Shown: positions 1-6,800 of the stretch, in pieces | How positions within the stretch are numbered: position 1 is the stretch's first letter | Layout of the letters: each line of letters starts with the position of its first letter | Notes under the pieces: generated by a model | Database searches by the model: none | What the model saw: only the letters and a program-made list of their open reading frames with translations | Told to the model about the DNA's origin: nothing | NCBI GenBank assembly: GCA_947259685.1 | Contig: CAMYNC010000141.1 | Span: 1 to 16,136 of the forward strand | Length of the DNA: 16,136 nt | Direction of reading: 5' to 3' | DNA from: an uncultured Desulfuromonadales bacterium | GTDB taxonomy: Bacteria; Desulfobacterota; Desulfuromonadia; Desulfuromonadales; Geopsychrobacteraceae | Program-made: the position numbers and the translations under genes

Positions 1-227
1 CACTTTTCGCCTGAAAACCGACCTGTCTCCCGGTACATAACCCCTTGCTTTCCGTCCCCCCCTCACGGAAGGATTGGCTTTGTCGGGATTTCTATATTGC
101 CTTGCTATCTGTATTTTACTTCTATCAGAACTTAATGAGATGGCAATCGCCTGCTGGCTTGAAAAGACGAACATAACTCAGTTAACGAGAGAGAGGATTA
201 CGAGCAGGCACGAAAGAAGAATTCCGG
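1..227. other. Left edge, no gene seen
   Basis: I see no convincing gene here. A short imperfect hairpin (about 48-71: TTTCCGT, a C-rich loop, then ACGGAA) is present but has no T-run typical of a terminator. On the minus strand this is where the missing part of the truncated resolvase would be expected. The frame that ends there has no recognisable resolvase C-terminal or helix-turn-helix sequence. Confidence 0.5.
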
Positions 228-476
228 TCATTGGTGAGTGATCTGCATGAGATCGTGAACTGATCGAGCCAGACGGTCAAGCTTGGTGACGACAAAGACA
301 TCTCCATTCCGCACGTAGGCCAAAGCTTCCTGTAGCGCTGGCCTTGGTGCTCCTCTTCTGCCAGAAACCTTCTCCTCGAATATGCGATAGCAATCAGCAA
401 GCCTTTCTCTCTGAAGGTTTAAATTCTGAGTCGCCGTGCTGACGCGGGCGTAACAAACTTTTTGACCAACGACCAT
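228..476 (-). pseudogene. Truncated serine resolvase/invertase (N-terminal catalytic domain only)
   Basis: This is the N-terminal part of a small serine recombinase, the family that cuts and rejoins DNA at res or inversion sites. Start ATG 474-476 is chosen because AAAGGAGG lies 6 nt upstream; an upstream in-frame start lacks this. The 82 residues contain YARVSTATQN (catalytic Ser about 13, Arg 11) and KLDRLARSVHDL (Asp 67, Arg 68, Arg 71). Family members are usually 180-200 aa, with a long E-helix and a C-terminal DNA-binding domain. Here the frame stops right after the LARS helix. A neighbouring minus frame continues with RSLTND, resembling the RSLTD stretch found further on in intact resolvases, so a deletion plus frameshift is possible but speculative. 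It is divergent from the parD-like gene across a 99-bp spacer. It is most likely inactive. Confidence 0.75.
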
Positions 477-524
477 GATGTGCCTCCTTTCTGACTCGCT
501 ATGAACTTGACAAAGATCGACAAT

Positions 525-539
525 TGGCAAAGATTGCCA
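525..539. promoter_or_regulatory. Inverted repeat in resolvase/parD spacer (candidate operator)
   Basis: TGGCAA, AGA, TTGCCA forms a perfect 6-3-6 inverted repeat 37 bp upstream of the parD start. ParD-type antitoxins usually bind palindromes in their own promoter, so this is a reasonable operator candidate. A perfect TTGACA (507-512) lies just upstream, but I could not find a well-spaced -10 box for it. The binding role is inference. Confidence 0.35.
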
Positions 540-575
540 TAGTCTGATTTTATAAGCCTATAAAAGGAGAATGTC

Positions 576-809
576 ATGGCAACTATGAATATTTCGCTAC
601 CTGACCAGATGAAAACCTGGGTTGAAGAGTGCGTCCAAAGCGGACGATATGCGAATGCATCAGACTATGTACGAGATCTGATCAGGCGGGATCACATAAA
701 ATTGGAGCAATTAAGACAGGCCTTGATCGAAGGAGAAAACTCCGGCCCTTCGACGGGTTTGGATATTGATTCCTTTATTGCTGATAAAAAGAAATCACTG
801 TCACTATGA
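576..809 (+). CDS. parD: ParD/CopG-type ribbon-helix-helix antitoxin
   Basis: This is a 77-residue type II antitoxin of the ParD family. The N-terminal MATMNISLPDQMKTWVEE has the typical beta-strand of a ribbon-helix-helix DNA-binding domain. It is followed by SGRYANASDYVRDLIRRD, the second helix region of ParD. The C-terminal part (about 45-77) would be the toxin-binding tail. AAGGAG lies 6-7 nt before the ATG. Its stop overlaps the toxin start by four bases (ATGA, 806-809), the standard translational coupling of parDE pairs. It would normally bind ParE-like toxin and repress its own promoter, perhaps at the inverted repeat 525-539. The gene looks intact while its partner is broken, so today it may act only as a repressor or be a relic. 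Confidence 0.88.
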   Translation: MATMNISLPDQMKTWVEECVQSGRYANASDYVRDLIRRDHIKLEQLRQALIEGENSGPSTGLDIDSFIADKKKSLSL

Positions 810-1168
810 GCCAGGTGATTTTATCCCCCAAGGCGAAGTCGGACCTGAGTGATATCTGGGATTACACCCTTGCTTAATGCGGGATTGATCAAGCGGAGAA
901 ATACGTTCGCGAGTTGTGGGCGGCAGATCAAGCGGAGAAATACGTTCGCGAGTTGTGGGCGGCAAGACAAAAACTGGCTTGTGACCCATCGACCTCTGTC
1001 GATATCAGCGATGTGAGGAAAGGATATCGGAAATTCAGGTCCGGCTCCCATGTTATCTTCTTCAAACTGACACGTGAGGGGATTGAAGACGTGCGCATAC
1101 TGCATCAAAGAATGGATTTCGAGCGACATATTGAAAGAGGTTCAAGGTACCATAGAGCCCCAGGTTGA
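806..1168 (+). pseudogene. parE: ParE/RelE-superfamily toxin, broken by in-frame stop and 39-bp duplication
   Basis: ParE toxins inhibit DNA gyrase; the fold is that of RelE. Reading from ATG 806, the frame gives MSQVILSPKAKSDLSDIWDY followed by TLA, then TAA at 875-877. The same frame continues without further stops to TGA 1166-1168, with clear ParE features: GIDQAEKYVRELWAA, DVRKGYRKFRSGSHVIFF and the C-terminal ILHQRMDFERHI. The intact family sequence would read through where the stop now sits. Just after the stop, 13 codons (DQAEKYVRELWAA) are present twice because of a 39-bp tandem duplication (887-925 and 926-964). Both lesions lie in the same helix region, so the toxin is almost certainly inactive. 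A restart from TTG 914 would lack the first beta-strand and helix. Confidence 0.85.
887..964 (+). repeat. 39-bp tandem duplication inside parE remnant
   Basis: Two adjacent identical 39-bp copies (887-925, 926-964), each starting GATCAAGCGG and ending GGGCGGCA. The unit is a multiple of three, so the frame is kept and 13 residues are repeated. The perfect identity suggests a recent event. Confidence 0.97.
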
Positions 1169-1573
1169 TGTGGTCTGTTTTTTTCCCTTCCAAAAATCGC
1201 AAATTCACTTTTGAGAATTGCCCTGTCCGAGCTGGCCCTGATTGAAATCGAGACTTATGACAGGATATTTGAAGAGGAAACAGAAGTAGATCGGCCAGTC
1301 AAAAGGCAGGATTTCACTTTCGAAGCGACAAAATCTGAAGACGCTTCAATTCTGCTAAATCTTGAAGATTCTCGATACAAAGTGTGCCGGATAACAGGGT
1401 CCGTAAGAATTTAGTATTTAACTCCGAGGAAGTCATCCAACCATGTGAGAGGACAAATAAGAGGCCAACACTCTGGCAGAGGAAAAACATGTAATCTGGT
1501 TTATGTTAAAGTTTTACTTCTTGTCTGGCCAATGACAACAGGTCGATCATCGCGTCAATCTAAGGAGAGTGGC
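1169..1573. other. Spacer between parE remnant and reductase, no supported gene
   Basis: This is about 400 bp with no recognisable gene. One open frame (1211-1414, plus strand) would start at TTG and encode 67 residues of acidic, family-less sequence without a ribosome binding site. It could be the tail of a lost gene, but I cannot support it. An upstream extension of the reductase frame (from about 1445) also runs through here, but the strong ribosome binding site at 1562-1567 marks the real start at 1574. No clear promoter or terminator was found. Confidence 0.4.
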
Positions 1574-2575
1574 ATGGATAACATCAGTTTCAAGGCCATG
1601 GTCGTAACCGAAATAGCGGAAAAGCAATTCACTCGCGAGATCAAACAGAGACAGATTGATGACTTACCGGATGGAGATGTGCTGATCAATGTTCAATATT
1701 CATCTCTGAACTATAAGGATGCACTCTCAGCAACTGGGAATAAGGGGGTTTCTCGGAAATATCCACACACACCAGGAGTTGATGCCGCTGGTGTGGTGGC
1801 AGAAAGCAAAAGCCCTGAATTTAAGGTAGGAGAGCAGGTCCTGGTTACCGGTTATGATTTGGGCATGAACACTTCTGGGGGCTATGCCGAGTATGTCCGG
1901 GTTCCTGCACATTGGGTCGTCAAACTACCGGAGAACCTAACTTTACGCGAGAGCATGGTCTATGGTACCGCAGGTTTTACCGCAGCCCTGTCATGTTTCA
2001 AATTGATCAACAGTGGGGTCACCCCGGACAAAGGGCCCGTCCTTGTGACCGGGGCCACAGGTGGCGTGGGAAGTATTGCAACGTCGATTCTTGTTAAAAG
2101 TGGCTACGAGGTGGCTGCGGTCAACGGCATCGTCGATGAAGCGGAGTATCTTCTTGAACTCGGGGCCAAAGAAGTGATCAGTATTGCAGATGCCGATGAT
2201 CAGAGTGGCCGCCCACTCTTGAAGCCACGTTGGGCGGGTGCTATAGATACGGTTGCCGGCAACCTGCTCTCAACGGCGATAAAAACAACTCAATACGGTG
2301 GTGCGGTCACCTGCTGCGGCAATGTTGGGTCGGCAGAATTGCACTCTTCCATCTTCCCCTTTATCTTGAATGGTATCACCTTGCTCGGCATTGACTCAGT
2401 GAATTGCCCAGTGGACATGCGTATGCAAGTCTGGAACAAGGTCGCTGCTGACTGGAAGCTGGAACACCTTGACAAGATCACAACAGAACTACCGTCTCTG
2501 GAAGCTCTAGACGAACGGATTGCGTTAATTCTAGAGGGTAAAAGCAGGGGCAGAGCAATCGTCAAGATTCCATAA
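1574..2575 (+). CDS. acuI: AcuI/YhdH-type acrylyl-CoA reductase (MDR superfamily)
   Basis: This 333-residue zinc-independent medium-chain dehydrogenase/reductase belongs to the YhdH/AcuI branch, whose characterised members reduce acryloyl-CoA to propionyl-CoA with NADPH in the cytoplasm. Start ATG 1574 has AAGGAG 6-7 nt upstream; the longer open frame has no such signal. Visible features: YSSLNYKDAL (42-51), PHTPGVDAAGVV (64-75), GTAGFTAAL (131-139), the nucleotide-binding GATGGVGS (160-167), then WAGAIDTV, YGGAVTCCG and the C-terminal GRAIVKIP. The usual zinc ligands of alcohol dehydrogenases are absent, as expected for this branch. Length matches the family (about 325-335). It stands alone, with no operon partner, between the degraded toxin region and a gene-free stretch. 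Substrate in this organism is inferred from family only. Confidence 0.88.
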   Translation: MDNISFKAMVVTEIAEKQFTREIKQRQIDDLPDGDVLINVQYSSLNYKDALSATGNKGVSRKYPHTPGVDAAGVVAESKSPEFKVGEQVLVTGYDLGMNTSGGYAEYVRVPAHWVVKLPENLTLRESMVYGTAGFTAALSCFKLINSGVTPDKGPVLVTGATGGVGSIATSILVKSGYEVAAVNGIVDEAEYLLELGAKEVISIADADDQSGRPLLKPRWAGAIDTVAGNLLSTAIKTTQYGGAVTCCGNVGSAELHSSIFPFILNGITLLGIDSVNCPVDMRMQVWNKVAADWKLEHLDKITTELPSLEALDERIALILEGKSRGRAIVKIP

Positions 2576-3023
2576 TAAGCAACACGGTATTTAAATCGCT
2601 CTTAAACCCACAATTTTTTATGGCCACCGGGCTTAATCGCGGGGTGGCTGCGATTTATTAAATGCCACTATCCGTAAGACAAAAGCGCCCCAACCTGATT
2701 CGGCCCGTCTTGCTTTTTGTGCTGGTATCTGGTCCTGCTTGATTGAAGGAAAAATCGGCCGGATTTAGCATTTCAAAAATCAGGATTTTACTTTTGGATA
2801 CGAAATTCAGATAGGTCAGACTGTTTTTCAAAAGTAGTAAGTTTTGAAACGTTCCTGCCCCCTGTGCTGATTTGAGCCCGAATCTTTCTCACTTGGTTTC
2901 TCTTGCCAGCCCAGGGAATAGATGTATCCGGTTTGGTACTATATTTTCCTGAGCGAATTTTGAAGGAGCATAAACAAACAGTTTGAACTTTTCTCAGTAT
3001 GAAACTTTATTACTCACCTACCA
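2576..3023. other. Gene-free region between acuI and modB (convergent ends)
   Basis: No gene is supported in these 448 bp, which separate two genes that converge. There are AT-rich inverted repeats: TTTCAAAA (2826-2833) with TTTTGAAA (2842-2849), and TACTTTTG (2789-2796) with CAAAAGTA (2829-2836). A six-base pair GCCACC/GGTGGC (2623-2628, 2643-2648) is also present. I found no clear terminator for the mod genes on the minus strand. Confidence 0.5.
2674..2718 (+). terminator. Weak candidate terminator after acuI
   Basis: GTAAGAC (2674-2680) can pair with GTCTTGC (2707-2713), including one G-U pair, and is followed directly by five T. The loop of 26 nt is long and I see little pairing in it, so the terminator would be weak. 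Confidence 0.3.
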
Positions 3024-3707
3024 TCAACCAGTATGCCGGGACCTACGCAATAGTAGTTCATTAAGCATCAGCACCAGATAGGAGAGACCGATCGAAACCA
3101 GGCAGAGGGTCAAAGCGCCCGTCTCGCCGCCCGGGGTATTGGTGTAATCGTAAATTGCCAATGGAATGGTCTGGGTGACTCCAGGGATATTGCCGGCAAG
3201 AATAATCGTCGCGCCGAACTCCCCCAAACTGCGGGCAAAACAGAGGGTGCTGCCGGTGATCAGGGCTGGCACCGTTAAGGGCAGCACCACCGAGCAAAGG
3301 GTATCGAACCAACCGGCGCCCAGGGTGCGCGAAGCGTTCAGCAATTGCGGATCGATCTGCTCCATCCCCAGCCGGACAGAGCGCACCATTAGCGGCAGAC
3401 CGATCACCGCGCAGGCGATCACCGCCCCTTTCCAGCTGAAGATCAGCTGGATGCCGAGAGATTGCAGCAGCTCTCCTAGCGGTCCCTGCTTGCCGAACAA
3501 CAACAGCAGCAGATAACCGACCACCACCGGCGGCAGCACCAACGGCAGGTTAACCAGCCCGTCGAGCATCGGCTTGCCAGGCATCCGACTGAACACCAAT
3601 AACCAAGCGATGGCAAATCCGACCGGTAGGGCGACCAGGGTTGCCACCGTGGCCACGCGGGCAGAAAGCCAGATAGCCTGGATATCGGTGGGGGAAAGTT
3701 CGAACAT
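3024..3707 (-). CDS. modB: Molybdate ABC transporter permease ModB
   Basis: ModB is the inner-membrane channel of the molybdate importer. Start ATG 3705-3707 (MFELSPTDIQAIWLSARVAT) gives 227 residues, the family's usual size; the longer open frame overlaps modA and is not needed. There are about five hydrophobic segments, around residues 15-38, 50-71, 92-108, 138-152 and 197-218. The cytoplasmic loop that contacts the ATPase is visible as EQIDPQLLNASRTLGAGW (116-133), and ARSLGEFGATIILAGN (158-173) is highly typical of ModB/CysT-type permeases. It begins 7 bp after the modA stop, as the last gene of a modC-modA-modB order. The ribosome binding site is weak (AAGG), suggesting coupling to modA translation. 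Confidence 0.95.
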   Translation of the reverse strand: MFELSPTDIQAIWLSARVATVATLVALPVGFAIAWLLVFSRMPGKPMLDGLVNLPLVLPPVVVGYLLLLLFGKQGPLGELLQSLGIQLIFSWKGAVIACAVIGLPLMVRSVRLGMEQIDPQLLNASRTLGAGWFDTLCSVVLPLTVPALITGSTLCFARSLGEFGATIILAGNIPGVTQTIPLAIYDYTNTPGGETGALTLCLVSIGLSYLVLMLNELLLRRSRHTG

Positions 3708-3714
3708 AAAGACC

Positions 3715-4464
3715 TTAGCGGATGACAAACCCATACTGGTTAAATATTTGCTGTGCCTCACCCCCTAGCAGATAGGCCAATAATTGCTGCGCACTCTGGT
3801 TTTCCATCGCAGCTTCAGTTAAGGCAATCGGATAGGAGACTCGCGGATAAAGATGCGGCGGCACCGCAAATAAAATCTTGGCCTGTTTTGCCAGCAGCGC
3901 ATCGGTGCGATAAACGAATGCTCCATCCACTTCACCACGATCCGCATAGATGAGTGCCTGGCGGACGTCTTTAGCCAGAATCATCTTCCCGCTGGCTAGC
4001 AGTTGCGGATAGAGTTCGGCCGCCGTCAGTGCTTGAACCGCATATTTCCCGACCGGTGCCGATTGAGGACTGCCGATGGCGACCCGCTCTAAACCTGGTA
4101 AATGCTGCATAGAAGTCACACGGCGGTCCGGCATACCAACAAATACCAGACTGTTGTACACCAGAATCTGTTCCGAACCCGTTGCGATCAGCCCCTGCTT
4201 CTGCAGGTATTCCATCCATTTTGGATTGGCTGAAATGTAGATATCGCTCGGCGCACCGGCGATAATCTGCTTGGCGAGCGCGCCAGAGGAAGCAAAGTTT
4301 GGCAAAACTTTGGCTTCAGGGTGGGAGGACTGATACTCCGTGACCAGTTTTTTGATCACCTCGGTCAGACTTGCCGCCGCAGAAATGCGCACCTCAGTTG
4401 CAATTGCCGGCACGGCGAACAACAGGAATATAAGACACAACAGTTCATTACGAATAATTTTCAT
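3715..4464 (-). CDS. modA: Molybdate-binding periplasmic protein ModA
   Basis: ModA captures molybdate (or tungstate) in the periplasm and delivers it to ModB. The 249-residue product starts with a clear signal peptide (positively charged MKIIRNE, hydrophobic LLCLIFLLFAV, likely cleavage after AIA about residue 22). The mature protein opens with VRISAAASLTEV, the oxyanion-binding segment, then LPNFASSGALAKQIIAGAPSDIYISA (about 57-82), the second ligand loop, and later YADRGEVDGAFVYRTDA. All are hallmarks of the ModA family. It starts 3 bp after the modC stop, so translation is probably coupled. Molybdate supply for nitrogenase is the evident role, given the nif genes upstream. Selectivity for molybdate over tungstate cannot be read from the sequence. 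Confidence 0.96.
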   Translation of the reverse strand: MKIIRNELLCLIFLLFAVPAIATEVRISAAASLTEVIKKLVTEYQSSHPEAKVLPNFASSGALAKQIIAGAPSDIYISANPKWMEYLQKQGLIATGSEQILVYNSLVFVGMPDRRVTSMQHLPGLERVAIGSPQSAPVGKYAVQALTAAELYPQLLASGKMILAKDVRQALIYADRGEVDGAFVYRTDALLAKQAKILFAVPPHLYPRVSYPIALTEAAMENQSAQQLLAYLLGGEAQQIFNQYGFVIR

Positions 4465-4467
4465 GTT

Positions 4468-5523
4468 TCACACCAATCTTCGAAATGCCGATGCTTTGAC
4501 TGCGGCGTAAACTTGCCCGCCGATCTCCAGTTCCAGCTCGAGAGCCGCCTCACGCACCACCTGGGTGATAAGCTTTTCTCCGCCACAATTCAGCTCCACC
4601 CCGACCGATCCACCCTGCGGGATCAGCTCAGTAATGGCACCGGACAGCAGGTTGCGGGCCGAGAGCGCATGGGGATGATTTTTAAACAACAGGACATCTT
4701 TACTGGAGAGTTCGAACAATCCAGGCTGCGGGTTCTCGTGATCGCTCAATAACAGCTCATTCTCTCCCCAACGGTAACCGAGCATACTGCCGACCTCACG
4801 CGGCTCGGTCAGCGACAGATGGTTGAGGTAGCCTTGCCGGTTGCTGGCCATCCGCTGCCGCGCCAGACTTTCAGCGTCAGTGATTTCCTGCAGCTGGCCG
4901 CCGCTAAAATGCAGCACTTGATCGGTGAGCAGCCGCATTTCGCTGAGGGAATGAGAGATGTAGAGATAAGGGATGGCAAAGCGCCGCAGGGTTTTACGTA
5001 GGTAGGGAATAATCTGCTCTTTAAGACGTTTATCGAGAGCACTGAGCGGCTCATCAAGGATCAACAGGTCGGGACAGGCGAGCAGCGCCCGCCCGAGAGC
5101 GACGCGCTGCTTTTCACCACCGGAGAGATCGCCGACAGCCCGGTGGAGCAGATGGCTGATGCCGAGCGCCGCTGCGACATCGGAGAGCTCCAATTTGCGC
5201 CGACTGGCTGAGGTGCGTCGAAACCCGTAGAGCAGGTTGCGGCGCACGTTCAGATGCGGAAACAGATGTGCATGCTGGAACACCACCGCCACCCGGCGTT
5301 TTTCCGGCGACAGATCGATCCGTCTGTTGCTGTCGAAGAGACAACGGCCATTAAGTTGAATGGTTCCGGCCCCCGGTTCGAGGAGTCCCGCCAGCAGATT
5401 ACTGAGGGTCGACTTCCCGCTGCCGGAAGGACCGAAGATGCCGATCCGCTGCCCTTCTACGGCAAAGCCAGCGGCAAATTCAAACCGGCCAAAGCTTTTT
5501 TTCAACTCGACTGCGAGGTTCAT
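4468..5523 (-). CDS. modC: Molybdate ABC transporter ATPase ModC
   Basis: ModC powers molybdate import. It has 351 residues: an ABC ATPase domain (about 1-230) and a C-terminal TOBE/Mop-like domain (about 285-351, beginning SARNLLSGAITELI). Motifs are complete: Walker A GPSGSGKST (31-39), Q-loop Gln 83, signature LSGGEKQ (133-139), Walker B LLILDEP (153-159), H-loop His 191. The C-terminal domain in this family can bind molybdate and damp transport when the metal is plentiful. AGGA lies 6 nt before the start ATG. It is first in the modC-modA-modB set, whereas modABC is the more usual order. It follows nifB by 112 bp, a spacer occupied by palindromic repeats, so read-through from the nifB promoter is plausible. 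Confidence 0.96.
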   Translation of the reverse strand: MNLAVELKKSFGRFEFAAGFAVEGQRIGIFGPSGSGKSTLSNLLAGLLEPGAGTIQLNGRCLFDSNRRIDLSPEKRRVAVVFQHAHLFPHLNVRRNLLYGFRRTSASRRKLELSDVAAALGISHLLHRAVGDLSGGEKQRVALGRALLACPDLLILDEPLSALDKRLKEQIIPYLRKTLRRFAIPYLYISHSLSEMRLLTDQVLHFSGGQLQEITDAESLARQRMASNRQGYLNHLSLTEPREVGSMLGYRWGENELLLSDHENPQPGLFELSSKDVLLFKNHPHALSARNLLSGAITELIPQGGSVGVELNCGGEKLITQVVREAALELELEIGGQVYAAVKASAFRRLV

Positions 5524-5551
5524 TATCTATCCTGCGACACTGCAGAAATGC

Positions 5552-5619
5552 GGGCGCCATATATGGCGCCCCTACAAAATCACGAATTATCCGGTGTAGG
5601 GGCGAGACATGTCTCGCCC
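5552..5619. repeat. Paired palindromes in nifB-modC spacer
   Basis: Two perfect 20-bp palindromes lie here: GGGCGCCATATATGGCGCCC (5552-5571) and GGGCGAGACATGTCTCGCCC (5600-5619). They are joined by a 10-bp inverted repeat: CGCCCCTACA (5567-5576) against TGTAGGGGCG (5595-5604). The outer GGGCG/CGCCC and the CCCTACA/TGTAGGG borders are constant while the palindrome cores differ, the pattern of a dispersed, mobile-type intergenic repeat. In RNA each palindrome could form a hairpin, possibly modulating nifB-modC read-through or mRNA stability. There is no T-run, so it is not a typical terminator. Confidence 0.9.
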
Positions 5620-5635
5620 GCTGTCATCAAAAATT

Positions 5636-6517
5636 TCAACTTGCCAACTGCGAGGCTTCCAGTTGCTCCAGATCAATATCCTTACCGACCACTCCAGCGG
5701 CATCAGCACGACAAAGTTTGCAGTGTCGGGCCTGTGACAGAATCAGTTCAGCCTGATTGCGAACCATCTCGATGGTCGCCTCACTCGGCGGTTCGATATC
5801 CTTGAACTTGCCGACCGGGATCACCGGCAGAATGTTCATCATGGTGGCGCCCAACTCGCGCGCTTTAACCGCCAGATCGAGCACTTCATGATCGTTGATA
5901 CCGGGGATATAGACAAAGTTCACCTTAACCATCAAACCAGCAGCGGCGGCCATCTTCAGTCCGGTCAGCTGCTGCATCAGCAGAATCTCGGCGGCTTCTT
6001 CGCCATGCATTTTCTGTCCACCGTAGTGGATCCACTCGTAGACCTTGGCACCGGTTTTTGCCGACAGGGCGTTGATGGTCACGGTCAAACTGTGGATATC
6101 GTACTGCATGATCTTGTCGATACTCTCCGGCAGACGCAGGCCGTTGGTCGACAGGCAGAGGGTCATCTCCGGAAAAGCCTCGCGCACCTTGTCGAAGGTT
6201 TCGAAAGTCTTCGGGTTAGCCAGCGGATCACCAGGGCCGGCGATACCGACCACTTTCAACTCTGGACCCTCCATCTGCTCCATATGCTCCTTGACCAGAC
6301 GGACCCGCTCGACCCCCTGCTCGGGAGTCAAGACCCGGCTGGTGACGCCGGGGCGGCTTTCGTTGGCACAATCGAATTTACGTTCGCAGAATCCGCACTT
6401 GATATTGCAGCCGGGCGCAACCGGCAGGTGAATCCGTCCCGCCTTGCTGTGATCGCCACCGAAACAAGGGTGTTCCGTCTTCTGCTGCATCTTCATCATC
6501 GGGCATCCAGTCGCCAT
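5636..6517 (-). CDS. nifB: Nitrogenase cofactor biosynthesis radical SAM protein NifB
   Basis: NifB joins two [4Fe-4S] clusters and inserts carbide from S-adenosylmethionine to form NifB-co, the precursor of the nitrogenase active-site cofactor. The 293-residue protein has the family opening HPCFGGDHSKAGRIHLPVAP (16-35), the radical SAM cluster ligands CNIKCGFC (Cys 37, 41, 44), FDCANESRPGVTS, then VVGIAGPGDPLANP and LSTNGL. The conserved C-terminal CKLCRADAAGVVG follows. The NifX-like domain fused to many NifB proteins is absent; a separate NifX-like protein (7572-7955) could supply it. AAAGGAG lies 7-8 nt before the start ATG. A sigma-54 promoter (6701-6716) and a leader with a terminator precede it, so expression should follow nitrogen limitation. 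Confidence 0.97.
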   Translation of the reverse strand: MATGCPMMKMQQKTEHPCFGGDHSKAGRIHLPVAPGCNIKCGFCERKFDCANESRPGVTSRVLTPEQGVERVRLVKEHMEQMEGPELKVVGIAGPGDPLANPKTFETFDKVREAFPEMTLCLSTNGLRLPESIDKIMQYDIHSLTVTINALSAKTGAKVYEWIHYGGQKMHGEEAAEILLMQQLTGLKMAAAAGLMVKVNFVYIPGINDHEVLDLAVKARELGATMMNILPVIPVGKFKDIEPPSEATIEMVRNQAELILSQARHCKLCRADAAGVVGKDIDLEQLEASQLAS

Positions 6518-6590
6518 GCTCAGTCTCCTTTAAAACGCAAAAAAGCTTCCGAAAAATCGATTCGAAAGCGCCTTTGCTTAACTACGTTTA

Positions 6591-6629
6591 AATGGAGAAA
6601 CCCCGTAGAACAATCCTGTGTTCACGGGG
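6591..6629 (-). terminator. Intrinsic terminator in the nifB leader
   Basis: Read on the minus strand, CCCCGT-GAACA pairs with TGTTC-(T)-ACGGGG (6601-6629, 11 pairs with one bulged T) around a 6-nt loop CAGGAT. It is followed by TTTCTCC, a rather poor T-run. It lies between the sigma-54 promoter and nifB, about 85-115 nt before the start codon, so it would attenuate nifB unless overcome. Confidence 0.6.
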
Positions 6630-6639
6630 CTTCATTGCC
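6628..6639 (-). promoter_or_regulatory. Hexaloop hairpin overlapping the nifB leader terminator (candidate antiterminator)
   Basis: On the minus strand GGC-AATGAA-GCC forms a short hairpin with a six-base loop that has A at position 1 and G at position 4, the signature of ANTAR-protein targets. Its 3' end runs into the CCCC that starts the terminator stem. The basal stem is only 3 bp, so stabilisation by a protein would be needed. The nearly identical GGC-AACGAA-GCC occurs at the same place before nifH. Confidence 0.5.
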
Positions 6640-6649
6640 TGTATGTGGT

Positions 6650-6669
6650 GGGAGACCTCGTCGTATCCC
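6650..6669 (-). promoter_or_regulatory. Upstream hairpin of nifB leader with GACG-type hexaloop
   Basis: On the minus strand GGGATAC and GTCTCCC pair (one mismatch) around the loop GACGAG. It lies 10 nt upstream of the AATGAA hairpin. The corresponding hairpin before nifH has loop GACGTA. G at loop position 4 agrees with ANTAR targets; position 1 is G rather than the usual A. Confidence 0.45.
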
Positions 6670-6700
6670 GACTTAACTTCAATTGTTATTGATCATTACA

Positions 6701-6716
6701 GCATAGGCCGTGCCAA
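6701..6716 (-). promoter_or_regulatory. Sigma-54 promoter of nifB
   Basis: The minus strand reads TTGGCACGGCCTATGC: the -24 TGGCAC and -12 GC elements with exactly ten bases between GG and GC. Transcription should begin near 6690, giving a leader of about 170 nt. A TTTGTGCAGAA stretch about 85-95 bp upstream of that point (6776-6786) weakly resembles the tandem repeat before nifH. Confidence 0.85.
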
Positions 6717-6800
6717 GTTTTAAAAACGGCTAGAAATGGGGTCTTACGGGGAACGACAGGACAAACTGCCTAAGCTTTGTGCAGAATATAATCAAATTGC

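Noticed and set aside
1211..1414. 67-codon open frame between the parE remnant and acuI
   Set aside because: TTG start, no ribosome binding site, no recognised family; may be a gene fragment but cannot be supported.
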